Assembly: GCF_001456025.1 (NCBI RefSeq)
Contig: NZ_LMTZ01000010.1
Location: forward strand, 1,981-39,345
Length of the DNA: 37,365 nucleotides
Direction of reading: 5' to 3'
Origin: Mastigocoleus testarum BC008
Lineage (GTDB): Bacteria > Cyanobacteriota > Cyanobacteriia > Cyanobacteriales > Nostocaceae
A program made the position numbers and the translations under genes. Shown piece by piece: positions 8,034 through 15,791 of the stretch. The notes under the pieces are model-generated. The model was not told the DNA's origin. It searched no databases and saw only the letters and a list, made by a program, of their open reading frames with translations. How positions within the stretch are numbered: position 1 is the first letter of the stretch; every line of letters begins with the position of its first letter.

Positions 8034-8076
8034 GTAAGAAGTAAAGAGTAAGGAGTAAGGAGTAAAAAGTAATTAG
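8034..8076. repeat. Heptamer tandem repeat (AGTAAGR-type STRR)
   Basis: Seven-base units AGTAAGA, AGTAAAG, AGTAAGG, AGTAAGG, AGTAAAA and AGTAATT in series, just upstream of the flotillin start. The same family recurs at 33593-33622. It keeps an open frame that falsely extends the flotillin N-terminus. Confidence 0.88.
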
Positions 8077-8110
8077 TGATTGATAATATCCCAATCGCCA
8101 GAGGCTATGA

Positions 8111-8200
8111 CTATAGCTGCGCTACCTATAGCTGCGCTACCTACGGATCCGGAGCTGTCACCTGCGGATCTGCCGACGCCGTAGGCTCTATGCCGCTCAC
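8111..8200. repeat. Interspersed GC-rich palindromic repeat (REP-like), copy 1
   Basis: Starts with a 15-bp direct repeat (CTATAGCTGCGCTAC at 8111-8125 and 8126-8140). Bases 8126-8145 are identical to 30851-30870. Bases 8130-8193 match the 29.1-kb copy closely, part of it inverted. The base composition differs sharply from the AT-rich surroundings. It lies in the spacer between the NfeD-like and flotillin genes. Confidence 0.8.
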
Positions 8201-8216
8201 GCAGTGCTATCCCTAG

Positions 8217-8241
8217 TCGCCAGTCCCCAGTCCCCAATCCC
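8217..8241. repeat. Heptamer repeat CCCCAGT/CCCCAAT (STRR1-like)
   Basis: Units CGCCAGT, CCCCAGT, CCCCAAT end at the stop codon of the NfeD-like gene. CCCCAGT is the classical STRR1 unit of Calothrix and Anabaena. Confidence 0.8.
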
Positions 8242-8576
8242 TAACGACTCAAGGAATTTTCACCTACAACCCAGACTTGATTTTCGTTTGTTTCGACAAT
8301 TAAGACTCTATCTCCAGCTTTAAAACCTACAGGGTCATCTGTACCAGCAGTGAAATCAAGCATGGATCCTTTGATTTTTATCCGTACTTTACCTCTACAT
8401 GTTCTATCAAAAGGAATCTCTACTGTAGCAAAAAGACCAATCAAACTTTTAGTAGACACTAAACTATCGACTTTCTGGCGACGGCGTTGGACAACAATTA
8501 AAAAAACAATTACTGCACCACAGCACATACCAATAATGATTGCGATCGCTACAAATATTAATATTTGAAGGTTCAT
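8241..8576 (-). CDS. Small NfeD-like membrane protein
   Basis: 111 aa. A single membrane helix (about 5-28, LIFVAIAIIIGMCCGAVIVFLIVV) ends in a basic QRRRQK stop-transfer segment. The remaining 75 residues form an OB-fold-like beta barrel (SLIGLFATVEIPFDRTCRGKVRIKIKGSMLDFTAGTDD, FKAGDRVLIVETNENQVWVV), the shape of the NfeD C-terminal domain. NfeD proteins are encoded beside flotillins and work with them in membrane microdomains. This short form lacks the protease domain of long NfeD. It is first in the minus-strand gene set, with the flotillin genes following after a repeat-filled gap of 227 bp. Start ATG at 8576. Confidence 0.85.
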   Translation of the reverse strand: MNLQILIFVAIAIIIGMCCGAVIVFLIVVQRRRQKVDSLVSTKSLIGLFATVEIPFDRTCRGKVRIKIKGSMLDFTAGTDDPVGFKAGDRVLIVETNENQVWVVGENSLSR

Positions 8577-9096
8577 TTGTTATTCCTCAGTATTTGTTTT
8601 AACCTATATTGCTTTTTCTGGCTATCAACATCAAAAGCTTACGATGCAATCTCTTTGCTGTGTCATTCTTGATGTGTGCAGTATTACTTTCTCAATCTCC
8701 ATGGAAGTCGAAAGGTTTTTATATTATTAGGTTTACAAAAGTTAAATGGACATAATCAACCTTTATGACGCATATCTAAAGTCATACTAACCCAATTAAC
8801 CTGGAGTAAGGGGGGGTAAATATGCCCTGATAAAGTTTAAAGTAGTGTAAATTCCGCATAGGTGTGACAAAAATTTTGAGCCTTTCAAGCCCTAATTAAA
8901 AATTAGATCTTGTGTAAGTCTCAAATTTACAATTAGCTTCTACTAGATAACCACAATTTAGAGTTTTATATTTTCGGAAAAATACTAAATTATTTCGATG
9001 TCATTAGGAGTAGGCATAAAAATTAAGCCCTCAAAGAAGACTTTCTACGGTTGTATTTTATTATTTAGTTTTTATTAATCTTTTCTTACTTAGTTA
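8577..9096. other. Intergenic region, 520 bp, no gene seen
   Basis: AT-rich and without a credible open frame. It must hold the promoter of the NfeD-flotillin genes, but no confident -35/-10 pair was identified. The only notable local feature is a run of seven G (8810-8816). Confidence 0.5.
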
Positions 9097-9741
9097 TCAA
9101 GCGGGATTTTCACGATGGAGTAAAAACCAATATAACACTCGTCCTGTTATAACGCTGTATAAAATAGCAGACGCAATCGCTAATTCTATCCAGTTCCAAG
9201 GAAAGTAGGAAAAATGAAGAAGCACTGATATTGTGATACCTATAAAGGCTGCAAGCACGCAACTTATGAGAGAAGATAAAATCCAAATGATGGCAAAATG
9301 TCGGTGAACTATCCACTTTTTTAGCAAAAACCACTGAGTTAATCCAGCTATCGCTCCACCTAACCCACTTGCAATCGCGGCTAAAATACCCACGGCGATT
9401 ACATCACCAAAGTACGGAAATAAGATATTACTAGTATTTTTACCAACTACTAAAAAAGTGTAAACTCCCAAAGGTAAAGCTAAAGCATTACTTAAAATCC
9501 ACATAGTGCTGATTTTAGGTAAATATTGTTTTAAAATTACCCACTGGGCGATACCAATAATTATGCCAACAAAACCATAAATTAGAATTATATATAAAAT
9601 TTTATTTGATTGAAGCTGGATAAAAGTTCTATTTAATAACCAGTTCATGCCAAAACCAAAGGGTATACTGGCACAGAATCCAATTAAATTTGTAATTATC
9701 CATTGTCGGAATATTTGTTTGGATCGCTTTGATTCTGACAT
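9097..9741 (-). CDS. Hypothetical multi-pass membrane protein with internal repeat
   Basis: 214 aa, about six hydrophobic segments. Two related modules can be seen. The first is GFVGIIIGIAQWVILKQYLP followed by WILSNALALPLG (about 57-95); the second is GLGGAIAGLTQWFLLKK followed by WILSSLISCVLA (about 127-165). Each pairs a glycine-rich helix ending in QW(V/F)(I/L)LK with a WIL(S)N/S helix. This duplicated G..xG..QW.LL pattern is known from uncharacterised membrane proteins in cyanobacteria and Chloroflexi. No catalytic motif is evident. Start ATG at 9741, after basic MSESKRSKQIFRQW. The function is unknown. Confidence 0.75.
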   Translation of the reverse strand: MSESKRSKQIFRQWIITNLIGFCASIPFGFGMNWLLNRTFIQLQSNKILYIILIYGFVGIIIGIAQWVILKQYLPKISTMWILSNALALPLGVYTFLVVGKNTSNILFPYFGDVIAVGILAAIASGLGGAIAGLTQWFLLKKWIVHRHFAIIWILSSLISCVLAAFIGITISVLLHFSYFPWNWIELAIASAILYSVITGRVLYWFLLHRENPA

Positions 9742-9899
9742 ATAAACATTCGAAATATAAATTTATAATTTACTGTTGATAATATCAAAGAAACACTCAA
9801 TATTAGCGAACAAAGAAAAATTACCGTAAGTCGAATATTTTGACCCATTCACAAAACAATATTTCATCTGACACTGGTAATGAGATTAATCTTAATTTT

Positions 9900-10030
9900 G
9901 TCTAATTTTATCTGAGTCCAAATCTGACTTGAAGTCTAAATTTAAATCTGAATGGAATTTGAATTTGAACTAGAATTTAAATCTATATTTGAACCTGAAT
10001 CTAAGTCAGAATCTGAAACTGGTTCGGAAT
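9900..10030. repeat. Low-complexity hexamer-like tract spanning a gene end
   Basis: Imperfect 6-bp units around AAATCT/GAATCT/GAATTT run from the C-terminal coding part of the 9942-10727 gene through its stop codon to about 9910. The encoded tail is Asp/Ser/Asn-rich (SDSDLDSGSNIDLNSSSNSN). The stop codon therefore lies inside the repeat and tail length is likely to vary between strains. Confidence 0.7.
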
Positions 10031-10727
10031 TTAAAATTGATGCAGCCTCGTGCAACAATTGATGCTGTTCTTTTTGAATATCTGCTAACCTGCCAGAAAT
10101 TTCTTTCAATCTTTGTTGTTTTTCTAGAGAAACGACTTTTTCCCCCACGACTGGTGATATTGTCGAATTATTCAATTTATTAATATTTTGCTTGGTAGGT
10201 GAATCAGTTGGGTGCTTGTATTTAAATTTTATAAATAATAGTTTGATAAGTTTATTCAAATATAAAAAGCTTAACTTTAAACCTGCCTGAAGTAATTGTA
10301 AAGGTAGTCGGATAATAGATAAGCTTGCCGATTCGATTAATCTAACAGTAGCCTTAATTAAGCTAAAAATTAGAGCTATTGCAAATATAATGAAAATTAT
10401 ACTAATAATTGGATGGTTAGCACCCCAGGAAAGAATTTGTGTCAGTTTGAAAAGTGCGGGATGTTGCTCTAAAAAATTACCTAAGGAAGAGTCTATTGCT
10501 ATTTGAAATGTATTTCCTAAAGAATCCTTAGCCTGCTCAGTAGTAGCAGTAAATTTATTAACAAACTTATCCGTCACTCGATCTGCTGTAGTTTGCCAAG
10601 ATTCACCAATTTGTTGTGCATTCTCACTCCAAGAGTTGAATCCTTGATGCACAATTTGTTTTGCCTTCTCAACCTGCTCGGGTATTTTAACAGGTAAATT
10701 TAAATTTAAGTTTTCTGATAAATTCAT
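9942..10727 (-). CDS. Hypothetical membrane-anchored protein with helical N-terminus
   Basis: 261 aa. Residues 1-75 are amphipathic helix (VEKAKQIVHQGFNSWSENAQQ, TDKFVNKFTATTEQAKDSLGN). A strong membrane segment follows (about 88-108, PIISIIFIIFAIALIFSLI), then a second hydrophobic, possibly membrane-associated stretch (about 118-150, IRLPLQLLQAGLKLSFLYL). A coiled-coil segment (about 195-230, SLEKQQRLKEISGRLADIQKEQHQLLHEA) precedes the repetitive Asp/Ser tail. No known domain was recognised. It resembles cyanobacterial proteins of unknown function that combine tail-like helices with one membrane anchor. Start ATG at 10727. It is divergent from bchH, with 226 bp between. Confidence 0.75.
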   Translation of the reverse strand: MNLSENLNLNLPVKIPEQVEKAKQIVHQGFNSWSENAQQIGESWQTTADRVTDKFVNKFTATTEQAKDSLGNTFQIAIDSSLGNFLEQHPALFKLTQILSWGANHPIISIIFIIFAIALIFSLIKATVRLIESASLSIIRLPLQLLQAGLKLSFLYLNKLIKLLFIKFKYKHPTDSPTKQNINKLNNSTISPVVGEKVVSLEKQQRLKEISGRLADIQKEQHQLLHEAASILNSEPVSDSDLDSGSNIDLNSSSNSNSIQI

Positions 10728-10860
10728 TTGCGAGAAAAGCTTAACTACCTACTAATATAGAGACTTTCTCGCGATTTGGGATGTTATAGCGCTGCGGGAT
10801 TTATCAGGAACAGATTAAGTTCCTAAAAGGGCTGGCGATCGCTTTTTTTAAGTTAGATTT

Positions 10861-10886
10861 TCTCCCCTTCCTAAACTCAGGGGAGA
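10861..10886. repeat. Hairpin upstream of bchH
   Basis: TCTCCCC (10861-10867) and GGGGAGA (10880-10886) form a perfect 7-bp stem over a 12-base loop, 68 bp before the bchH start. There is no U-tract after it on the plus strand. It could be a 5' UTR structure or a protein site. Confidence 0.5.
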
Positions 10887-10953
10887 TAAGTAACACTAAA
10901 ACTATGAGCTAGCTTAAGATTTATGAAGAAGAGACTATTTTCGGTTGTGGTAA

Positions 10954-13900
10954 ATGAAACGCATCGTCTTACTCGCAGGGTTTGAATCTTTCAATGCTGA
11001 CTTGTACCGTAAAGCAGCAAAAGTGGCGATATCTCGCTGTCCGCAATTAGATATTCGGGTATTTAGCGACAGGGATATCAATACTAAACGGGCTGAGGTG
11101 GAAGCAGCACTTGATGGTGCAGATGTGTTTTTCGCCAGTTTATTATTTGACTACGACCAAGTTTTGTGGATTCGCGATCGCATTGGTAAGATTCCCATCC
11201 GTTTGGTGTTTGAGTCCGCATTGGAACTGATGAGTTGCACGAAAATTGGTGCATTTTCCATTGGTGATAAGCCGAAAGGAATGCCCAAACCAGTAAAATT
11301 TATCCTTGATAAGTTTGGTAATGGACGGGAAGAAGATAAATTAGCCGGTTATATTAGTTTTTTAAAGGTTGGTCCTAAATTATTAAAGTATGTTCCAGTC
11401 CAGAAGGTACAAGACCTGCGCAACTGGTTAATTATTTATGGTTATTGGAATGCTGGTGGTTCTGAGAATGTTGCTGCTTTGTTCTGGACACTAGCAGAAA
11501 AATATTTAGATTTGCAAGTTGGTGATATTCCCCAACCAATAGAAACTCCGAATATGGGGTTATTACATCCTGATTATCAAGGTTACTTCGAATCTCCCCG
11601 CGAGTATTTGGAGTGGTACCAAAGTAACCAATCCCCGATAGCAAGTCAAAAGTCAAAAGTCAAAATTCAAAAGCAAGAAATTACCAATTCCAAATCGCCA
11701 ATTCCAAATCGCAAATCCCCAATCGCAAATCCCCAATCCCCAGTCATCGGAATCCTTCTTTACCGTAAACACGTTATTACCAAACAACCATATATTCCCC
11801 AGTTAATTCGCCGTTTTGAGGCTGCGGGTTTAATTCCTTTACCGATTTTCATTAATGGTGTAGAAGGACATGTTGCTGTGAGAGACTGGATGACAACTGA
11901 ATATGAAACTCAGCAACGTCAGCAAGGTAAGGTGGAAACTCTTTCTTTATCTAAGGAAGCAGTAAAAGTCGATGGAATTGTTTCTACCATTGGTTTTCCT
12001 TTGGTGGGTGGTCCCGCAGGTTCCATGGAAGCGGGACGTCAAACCCAAATTGCTGTAAATATTCTTACTGCTAAAAATGTACCTTATATTGTTGCTGCAC
12101 CGTTGTTAATTCAAGATATTCATTCCTGGACGCGTCAGGGAATTGGTGGATTGCAAAGTGTGGTTTTATATGCTTTACCGGAATTAGATGGAGCGATTGA
12201 TACTGTTCCTTTGGGTGGTTTGGTGGGAGAAGATATTTATCTAGTTCCCGAACGGGTGCAAAGATTAATCGGTCGAGTCCAAAGCTGGGTAAATCTCAGA
12301 CAAAAACCAGCATCTGAACGAAAAATTGCGATTATTCTCTATGGTTTTCCCCCTGGATATGGGGCTACGGGTACTGCTGCATTATTAAATGTTCCTCGCA
12401 GTCTATTAAAATTCTTACATTCATTAAAAGACCAAGGTTATGATGTTGGTGAATTACCCCAAGATCCTGAAGAATTAATTCGTTGGGTTAAGGAAGCAGA
12501 TGAAAATCCGGTCAACAAAGAAGAATTTGCATCTCAAAATATATCTCAAGTTCATGCTAATGACGATAATCGCCGAGTAGGTTCTAGTGTCAACGCTCGT
12601 AGTTTAGAGCAATGGTTGGGATATTTGGGTACTTCTCGGATCGAAAAACAGTGGAAATCTTTAACTGGTACTAGTATTAAAACCTTTGATAATGAGCTAC
12701 AGATTGGTGGAATTCAACTAGGAAATGTGTGGATTGGGGTACAACCACCTTTGGGAATCCAAGGGGATCCAATGCGGTTAATGTTTGAACGGGATTTAAC
12801 ACCCCATCCCCAATATGCAGCTTATTATAAGTGGTTGCAAAACGAGTTTTCCGCAGATGCGATCGTTCATTTTGGAATGCATGGAACGGTAGAATGGTTA
12901 CCCGGTTCGCCTTTGGGTAATACTGGTTATTCTTGGTCGGATATTTTGTTGGGAGATTTACCAAATTTATACATATATGCGGCAAATAATCCTTCTGAAT
13001 CAATTTTGGCAAAGCGTCGCGGTTATGGGGTATTAATTTCCCACAATGTACCGCCTTACGGTCGTGCGGGACTGTATAAAGAATTGGTAGTACTGCGGGA
13101 TTTAATTTCTGAGTATCGGGAAGATCCAGAAAAGAATTATGCTCTCAAAGAAGCAATTTGCAAAAAGATTGTGGATACGGGTTTAGATGCAGATTGTCCG
13201 TTTACAGAAGCAAAGCGTTTGGGTATTCCCTTCAGTCCAGAAAATGTGCGCATGTTCAGCGATCGCGCTTTTAGGGATTATTTGGTAGATTTATACGAAT
13301 ATTTGCAGGTCTTGGAAAATCGCCTGTTTTCCTCTGGGTTACATGTGTTGGGTGAAGCACCGAACGAAGAAGACATGCGGTCGTATTTAGAAGCTTACTT
13401 TGGCGAAGAAGAGTTAGAAGAAGTAGAAATACAGGAAGACTCAGACAAACACGAACACAAAAAGCTAGTTCACGATCTGTTAATGCAGAGTACGGATGAA
13501 TTAACAAATTTGTTACGGGGTTTGAACGGAGAATATATTCCCCCCGCACCGGGAGGAGATTTGTTACGGGATGGTCCTGGTGTGTTACCGACAGGAAGAA
13601 ATATTCATGCCTTAGATCCCTATCGTATGCCTTCTCCTGGCGCTTACGAACGGGGACGGGAAATTGCAAAGAAAATTATTAGTCAGCATTTGCAACAAGA
13701 AGGAAGTTATCCAGAAACCGTAGCAGTTATGTTGTGGGGTTTGGATGCAATTAAAACTAAAGGTGAATCTTTAGGTATTCTCCTGGAATTAGTTGGTGCA
13801 GAACCGGTGAAAGAAGGTACCGGAAGAATTGTCCGTTACGAACTCAAACCTTTAGCTGAGGTAGGACATCCGCGCATTGATGTCTTAGGAAATTTATCGG

Positions 13901-14766
13901 GGATTTTCCGCGATAGTTTTGTGAATATTATTGAATTATTAGATGATTTGTTTCAACGTGCTGCGATCGCAGACGAACCAGAAGACCAGAATTTTATCAA
14001 AAAACATGCTTTAGCATTACAAGCGCAAGGAGTAGAAAACGTATCTGCAAGATTATTTTCCAACCCTGCGGGTGATTTTGGTTCTTTAGTAAACGACCAG
14101 GTAGTTGATGGGAATTGGGAATCAGGGGAAGAATTAGGAAATACTTGGCAAGGTCGGAATGTTTTTAGTTACGGTAGAGAAGATAAAGGACAAGCACGTC
14201 CGGAAGTTTTAACTCAGTTGCTGCAAAGTACCGATCGCATTGTCCAAGAAATTGATTCGGTTGAATACGGTTTAACTGATATTCAGGAATATTACGCTAA
14301 TACTGGCGGTTTAAAGAAAGCTGCAGAAAAACAAACCGGGAAAAAAGTCACAACCAGTTTTGTGGAAAGCTTTTCTAAAGATACTACCCCCCGAGACTTA
14401 GACGATTTATTGCGAATGGAATATCGCAGCAAATTGTTAAACCCTAAATGGGCGCAAGCTATGGCGGATCAGGGTTCCGGTGGTGCTTACGAAATTTCCC
14501 AACGTATGACAGCCTTAATTGGTTGGGGTGGTACTGCTGATTTTACTGATGATTGGGTATACGACCAAGCCGCAGATACCTATGCTTTAGATGCAGAAAT
14601 GGCGGAGAAATTGCGTAAAAGTAATCCTGAGGCGTTTCGTAACATTGTAGCGAGAATGCTAGAAGCCCACGGACGGGGTTTTTGGGAAGTTAGTGATGAG
14701 AAGTTGCAGAAACTGCGGGAATTGTACGATTTGAGCGATGAAGAATTGGAAGGGGTAGAAATGTGA
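10954..14766 (+). CDS. bchH: Magnesium chelatase, H subunit (BchH/ChlH paralogue)
   Basis: 1270 aa. The H subunit binds protoporphyrin IX and, with the I and D AAA+ subunits, inserts Mg2+, the first committed step to chlorophyll. The N-terminal domain (about 1-160, KRIVLLAGFESFNADLYRKA) is followed by the CobN/Mg-chelatase body. Diagnostic motifs include HFGMHGTVEWLPGSPLGNTGYSW from H639, AANNPSESILAKRRGYGVLISHNVPPYGR and GRNIHALDPYRMPSPGAYERG. Its opening differs from the longer N-terminus of the main cyanobacterial ChlH, so this is probably the second, BchH-like copy many cyanobacteria carry. Residues about 231-265 are a low-complexity insert (SQKSKVKIQKQE, KSPIPNRKSPIANPQSP) encoded by heptamer repeats, placed in a linker before VIGILLYRK. 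The frame is intact. The C-terminal 25 residues are duplicated 0.4 kb downstream. Confidence 0.95.
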   Translation: MKRIVLLAGFESFNADLYRKAAKVAISRCPQLDIRVFSDRDINTKRAEVEAALDGADVFFASLLFDYDQVLWIRDRIGKIPIRLVFESALELMSCTKIGAFSIGDKPKGMPKPVKFILDKFGNGREEDKLAGYISFLKVGPKLLKYVPVQKVQDLRNWLIIYGYWNAGGSENVAALFWTLAEKYLDLQVGDIPQPIETPNMGLLHPDYQGYFESPREYLEWYQSNQSPIASQKSKVKIQKQEITNSKSPIPNRKSPIANPQSPVIGILLYRKHVITKQPYIPQLIRRFEAAGLIPLPIFINGVEGHVAVRDWMTTEYETQQRQQGKVETLSLSKEAVKVDGIVSTIGFPLVGGPAGSMEAGRQTQIAVNILTAKNVPYIVAAPLLIQDIHSWTRQGIGGLQSVVLYALPELDGAIDTVPLGGLVGEDIYLVPERVQRLIGRVQSWVNLRQKPASERKIAIILYGFPPGYGATGTAALLNVPRSLLKFLHSLKDQGYDVGELPQDPEELIRWVKEADENPVNKEEFASQNISQVHANDDNRRVGSSVNARSLEQWLGYLGTSRIEKQWKSLTGTSIKTFDNELQIGGIQLGNVWIGVQPPLGIQGDPMRLMFERDLTPHPQYAAYYKWLQNEFSADAIVHFGMHGTVEWLPGSPLGNTGYSWSDILLGDLPNLYIYAANNPSESILAKRRGYGVLISHNVPPYGRAGLYKELVVLRDLISEYREDPEKNYALKEAICKKIVDTGLDADCPFTEAKRLGIPFSPENVRMFSDRAFRDYLVDLYEYLQVLENRLFSSGLHVLGEAPNEEDMRSYLEAYFGEEELEEVEIQEDSDKHEHKKLVHDLLMQSTDELTNLLRGLNGEYIPPAPGGDLLRDGPGVLPTGRNIHALDPYRMPSPGAYERGREIAKKIISQHLQQEGSYPETVAVMLWGLDAIKTKGESLGILLELVGAEPVKEGTGRIVRYELKPLAEVGHPRIDVLGNLSGIFRDSFVNIIELLDDLFQRAAIADEPEDQNFIKKHALALQAQGVENVSARLFSNPAGDFGSLVNDQVVDGNWESGEELGNTWQGRNVFSYGREDKGQARPEVLTQLLQSTDRIVQEIDSVEYGLTDIQEYYANTGGLKKAAEKQTGKKVTTSFVESFSKDTTPRDLDDLLRMEYRSKLLNPKWAQAMADQGSGGAYEISQRMTALIGWGGTADFTDDWVYDQAADTYALDAEMAEKLRKSNPEAFRNIVARMLEAHGRGFWEVSDEKLQKLRELYDLSDEELEGVEM
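11643..11746. repeat. Heptamer STRR block inside bchH
   Basis: Two adjoining heptamer arrays. One has AGTCAAA-type units (three AGTCAAA, then ATTCAAA, about 11645-11674). The other has CAATTCC/AAATCGC/AAATCCC/CAATCCC-type units (about 11685-11746) ending in CCCCAGT. Such arrays are normally intergenic. Here they are read through in frame, as a Lys/Gln then Ser/Pro/Asn linker of about 35 residues. Confidence 0.9.
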
Positions 14767-14874
14767 AGAAGCCAAAAATACAAATATTGAGATAGAAATT
14801 GATAAATTTTGCGCAGCACTGAAGTGGAATCCCCAGTTGGATTTTGACCCTGAGGAGAAAGTGCAGGAATTTTA
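14767..14874 (+). other. Short open stretch after bchH, +1 frame, no start codon
   Basis: Directly after the bchH stop, the +1 frame is open from just past a TAG at about 14754 to a TAG at 14872-14874. It would encode a tail reading FCAALKWNPQLDFDPEEKV. It looks protein-like but has no start codon. It may be an old frameshifted extension or a gene remnant; coding is unproven. Confidence 0.25.
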
Positions 14875-14909
14875 GCAGGAAGGATGGGGGAACGATTTTT
14901 AATAATCAA

Positions 14910-14997
14910 GACTTACGCACGGACAACGTAAATGCGGTCATTGCGACGATAGGAAGCAATCCCAAACCATTGGAAATTGGTAACGAGTGCGTAAGTC
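14910..14997. mobile_element. 88-bp inverted-repeat element (MITE-like)
   Basis: Perfect 11-bp terminal inverted repeats GACTTACGCAC (14910-14920) and GTGCGTAAGTC (14987-14997). The interior holds GTCATTGCGACGATAGGAAG, resembling the widespread GTCATTGCGA palindromic repeat, and a CCATTGGAAATTGG palindrome. It is too short to code for a transposase. It lies between bchH and the duplicated bchH tail. Confidence 0.7.
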
Positions 14998-15168
14998 CTA
15001 ATAATGACTAAATCTCTAAATTCTCACCATTAACGTTATTTTCTTCGGTCTCATCTGAGTACCTTTGGGATAGTACTTCGCAATTCAGATTTCAAATCAT
15101 TTGCTGGATGCATTTATTTTAACTTGAAGTGTGATTTTCAAGTATAAAAATGACACTAAGGAATAGTC

Positions 15169-15243
15169 AGTGATGATAAATTGCAGAATTTGCGGGAATT
15201 GTATGATTTGAGCGATGAAGAGTTGGAAGGGGTGAGGGTTTAA
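15169..15243 (+). pseudogene. Detached copy of the bchH C-terminal coding end
   Basis: Encodes SDDKLQNLRELYDLSDEEL followed by EGVRV and TAA. The true bchH end (14692-14766) reads SDEKLQKLRELYDLSDEEL, EGVEM and stop. Several differences are silent third-position changes, so the copy diverged from a sequence under protein-level selection, such as another bchH/chlH paralogue, rather than being a fresh duplicate. No start codon or other part of the gene is present. Confidence 0.85.
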
Positions 15244-15332
15244 TAGTTCATAATAACTACAGTTGCTAATTTAAAAGGTTTTAAGATTTATGCTAGAAAT
15301 TAGCAACTCACCAAAAAATTAGAATAGTTTTG

Positions 15333-15338
15333 AAGGAG
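15333..15338 (+). promoter_or_regulatory. Ribosome binding site that fixes the HEPN-gene start
   Basis: AAGGAG lies six bases before TTG at 15345. The upstream TTG at 15330, in the same frame, has no such site, so translation most likely begins at 15345. Confidence 0.7.
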
Positions 15339-15344
15339 ATTTAT

Positions 15345-15791
15345 TTGGCAGACACTTTTGATCGACGTTGTCAACTAGGTGCTTCTCGTCGTCGACTTGA
15401 AGATGCGATCGCTTTGCATGGCTGTAAGCGTTGGGCTGGTTCTATTTATCTTGGTGGTTACGCGATTGAATGCTCTCTGAAGTCCTTAATTTGTTACATG
15501 GAAGCTAAAAATAACTTTAAGGATACTCAAATATTTAAAAATGGTCTACAAGGTTCAGAATTACATAGTTTGACAAAATTATCGAGGGATTTGCCTAAAT
15601 TACAACGTGCTATTGCTTTAGATCGCACCAATGTTTATCGTAATGCGTGGAATACAGTTTCATCCCTGTGGCGTAATGACGAATTACGCTATTCCGAAAA
15701 AATGGGAGATGAGATAGAAAGTCAACGCTTCATACAAGCAGTGAAAACATTACATGGATTGCTAATGAGTCAACAAGGGGAGACATCATGA
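15345..15791 (+). CDS. HEPN-like small protein, coupled to the ATPase
   Basis: 148 aa from TTG at 15345, chosen for the AAGGAG site just upstream. All-helical; the motif GGYAIECSLKSLI (37-49) matches the YxxE..LK helix of HEPN-superfamily proteins, and SRRRLEDAIALHG (14-26) is the preceding helix. The RNase-type RX4-6H signature is not evident (R17 and H25 are seven residues apart, and no other R/H pair fits). It may therefore be a non-catalytic HEPN, perhaps an RNA- or nucleotide-binding partner. Its TGA overlaps the ATG of the next gene in ATGA (15788-15791), so the two proteins are translationally coupled and probably work together. HEPN proteins paired with large ATPases are common in toxin and phage-defence systems. 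The HEPN assignment is by motif and helix pattern only. Confidence 0.7.
   Translation: MADTFDRRCQLGASRRRLEDAIALHGCKRWAGSIYLGGYAIECSLKSLICYMEAKNNFKDTQIFKNGLQGSELHSLTKLSRDLPKLQRAIALDRTNVYRNAWNTVSSLWRNDELRYSEKMGDEIESQRFIQAVKTLHGLLMSQQGETS

Noticed and set aside
8014..8094. N-terminal extension of the first flotillin
   Set aside because: Translation of a heptamer repeat; start moved to 8013.
13271..13669. 132-codon minus-strand open frame
   Set aside because: Antisense shadow of a highly conserved bchH region.
10954..14766. CobN (cobaltochelatase) as identity of the H-like subunit
   Set aside because: Motifs such as HFGMHGTVEWLPGSPLGN and GRNIHALDPYRMPS and the DUF3479-like N-terminus match BchH/ChlH rather than CobN.
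15330..15344. Upstream TTG start of the HEPN-like gene
   Set aside because: It lies before the AAGGAG ribosome site that serves TTG at 15345.
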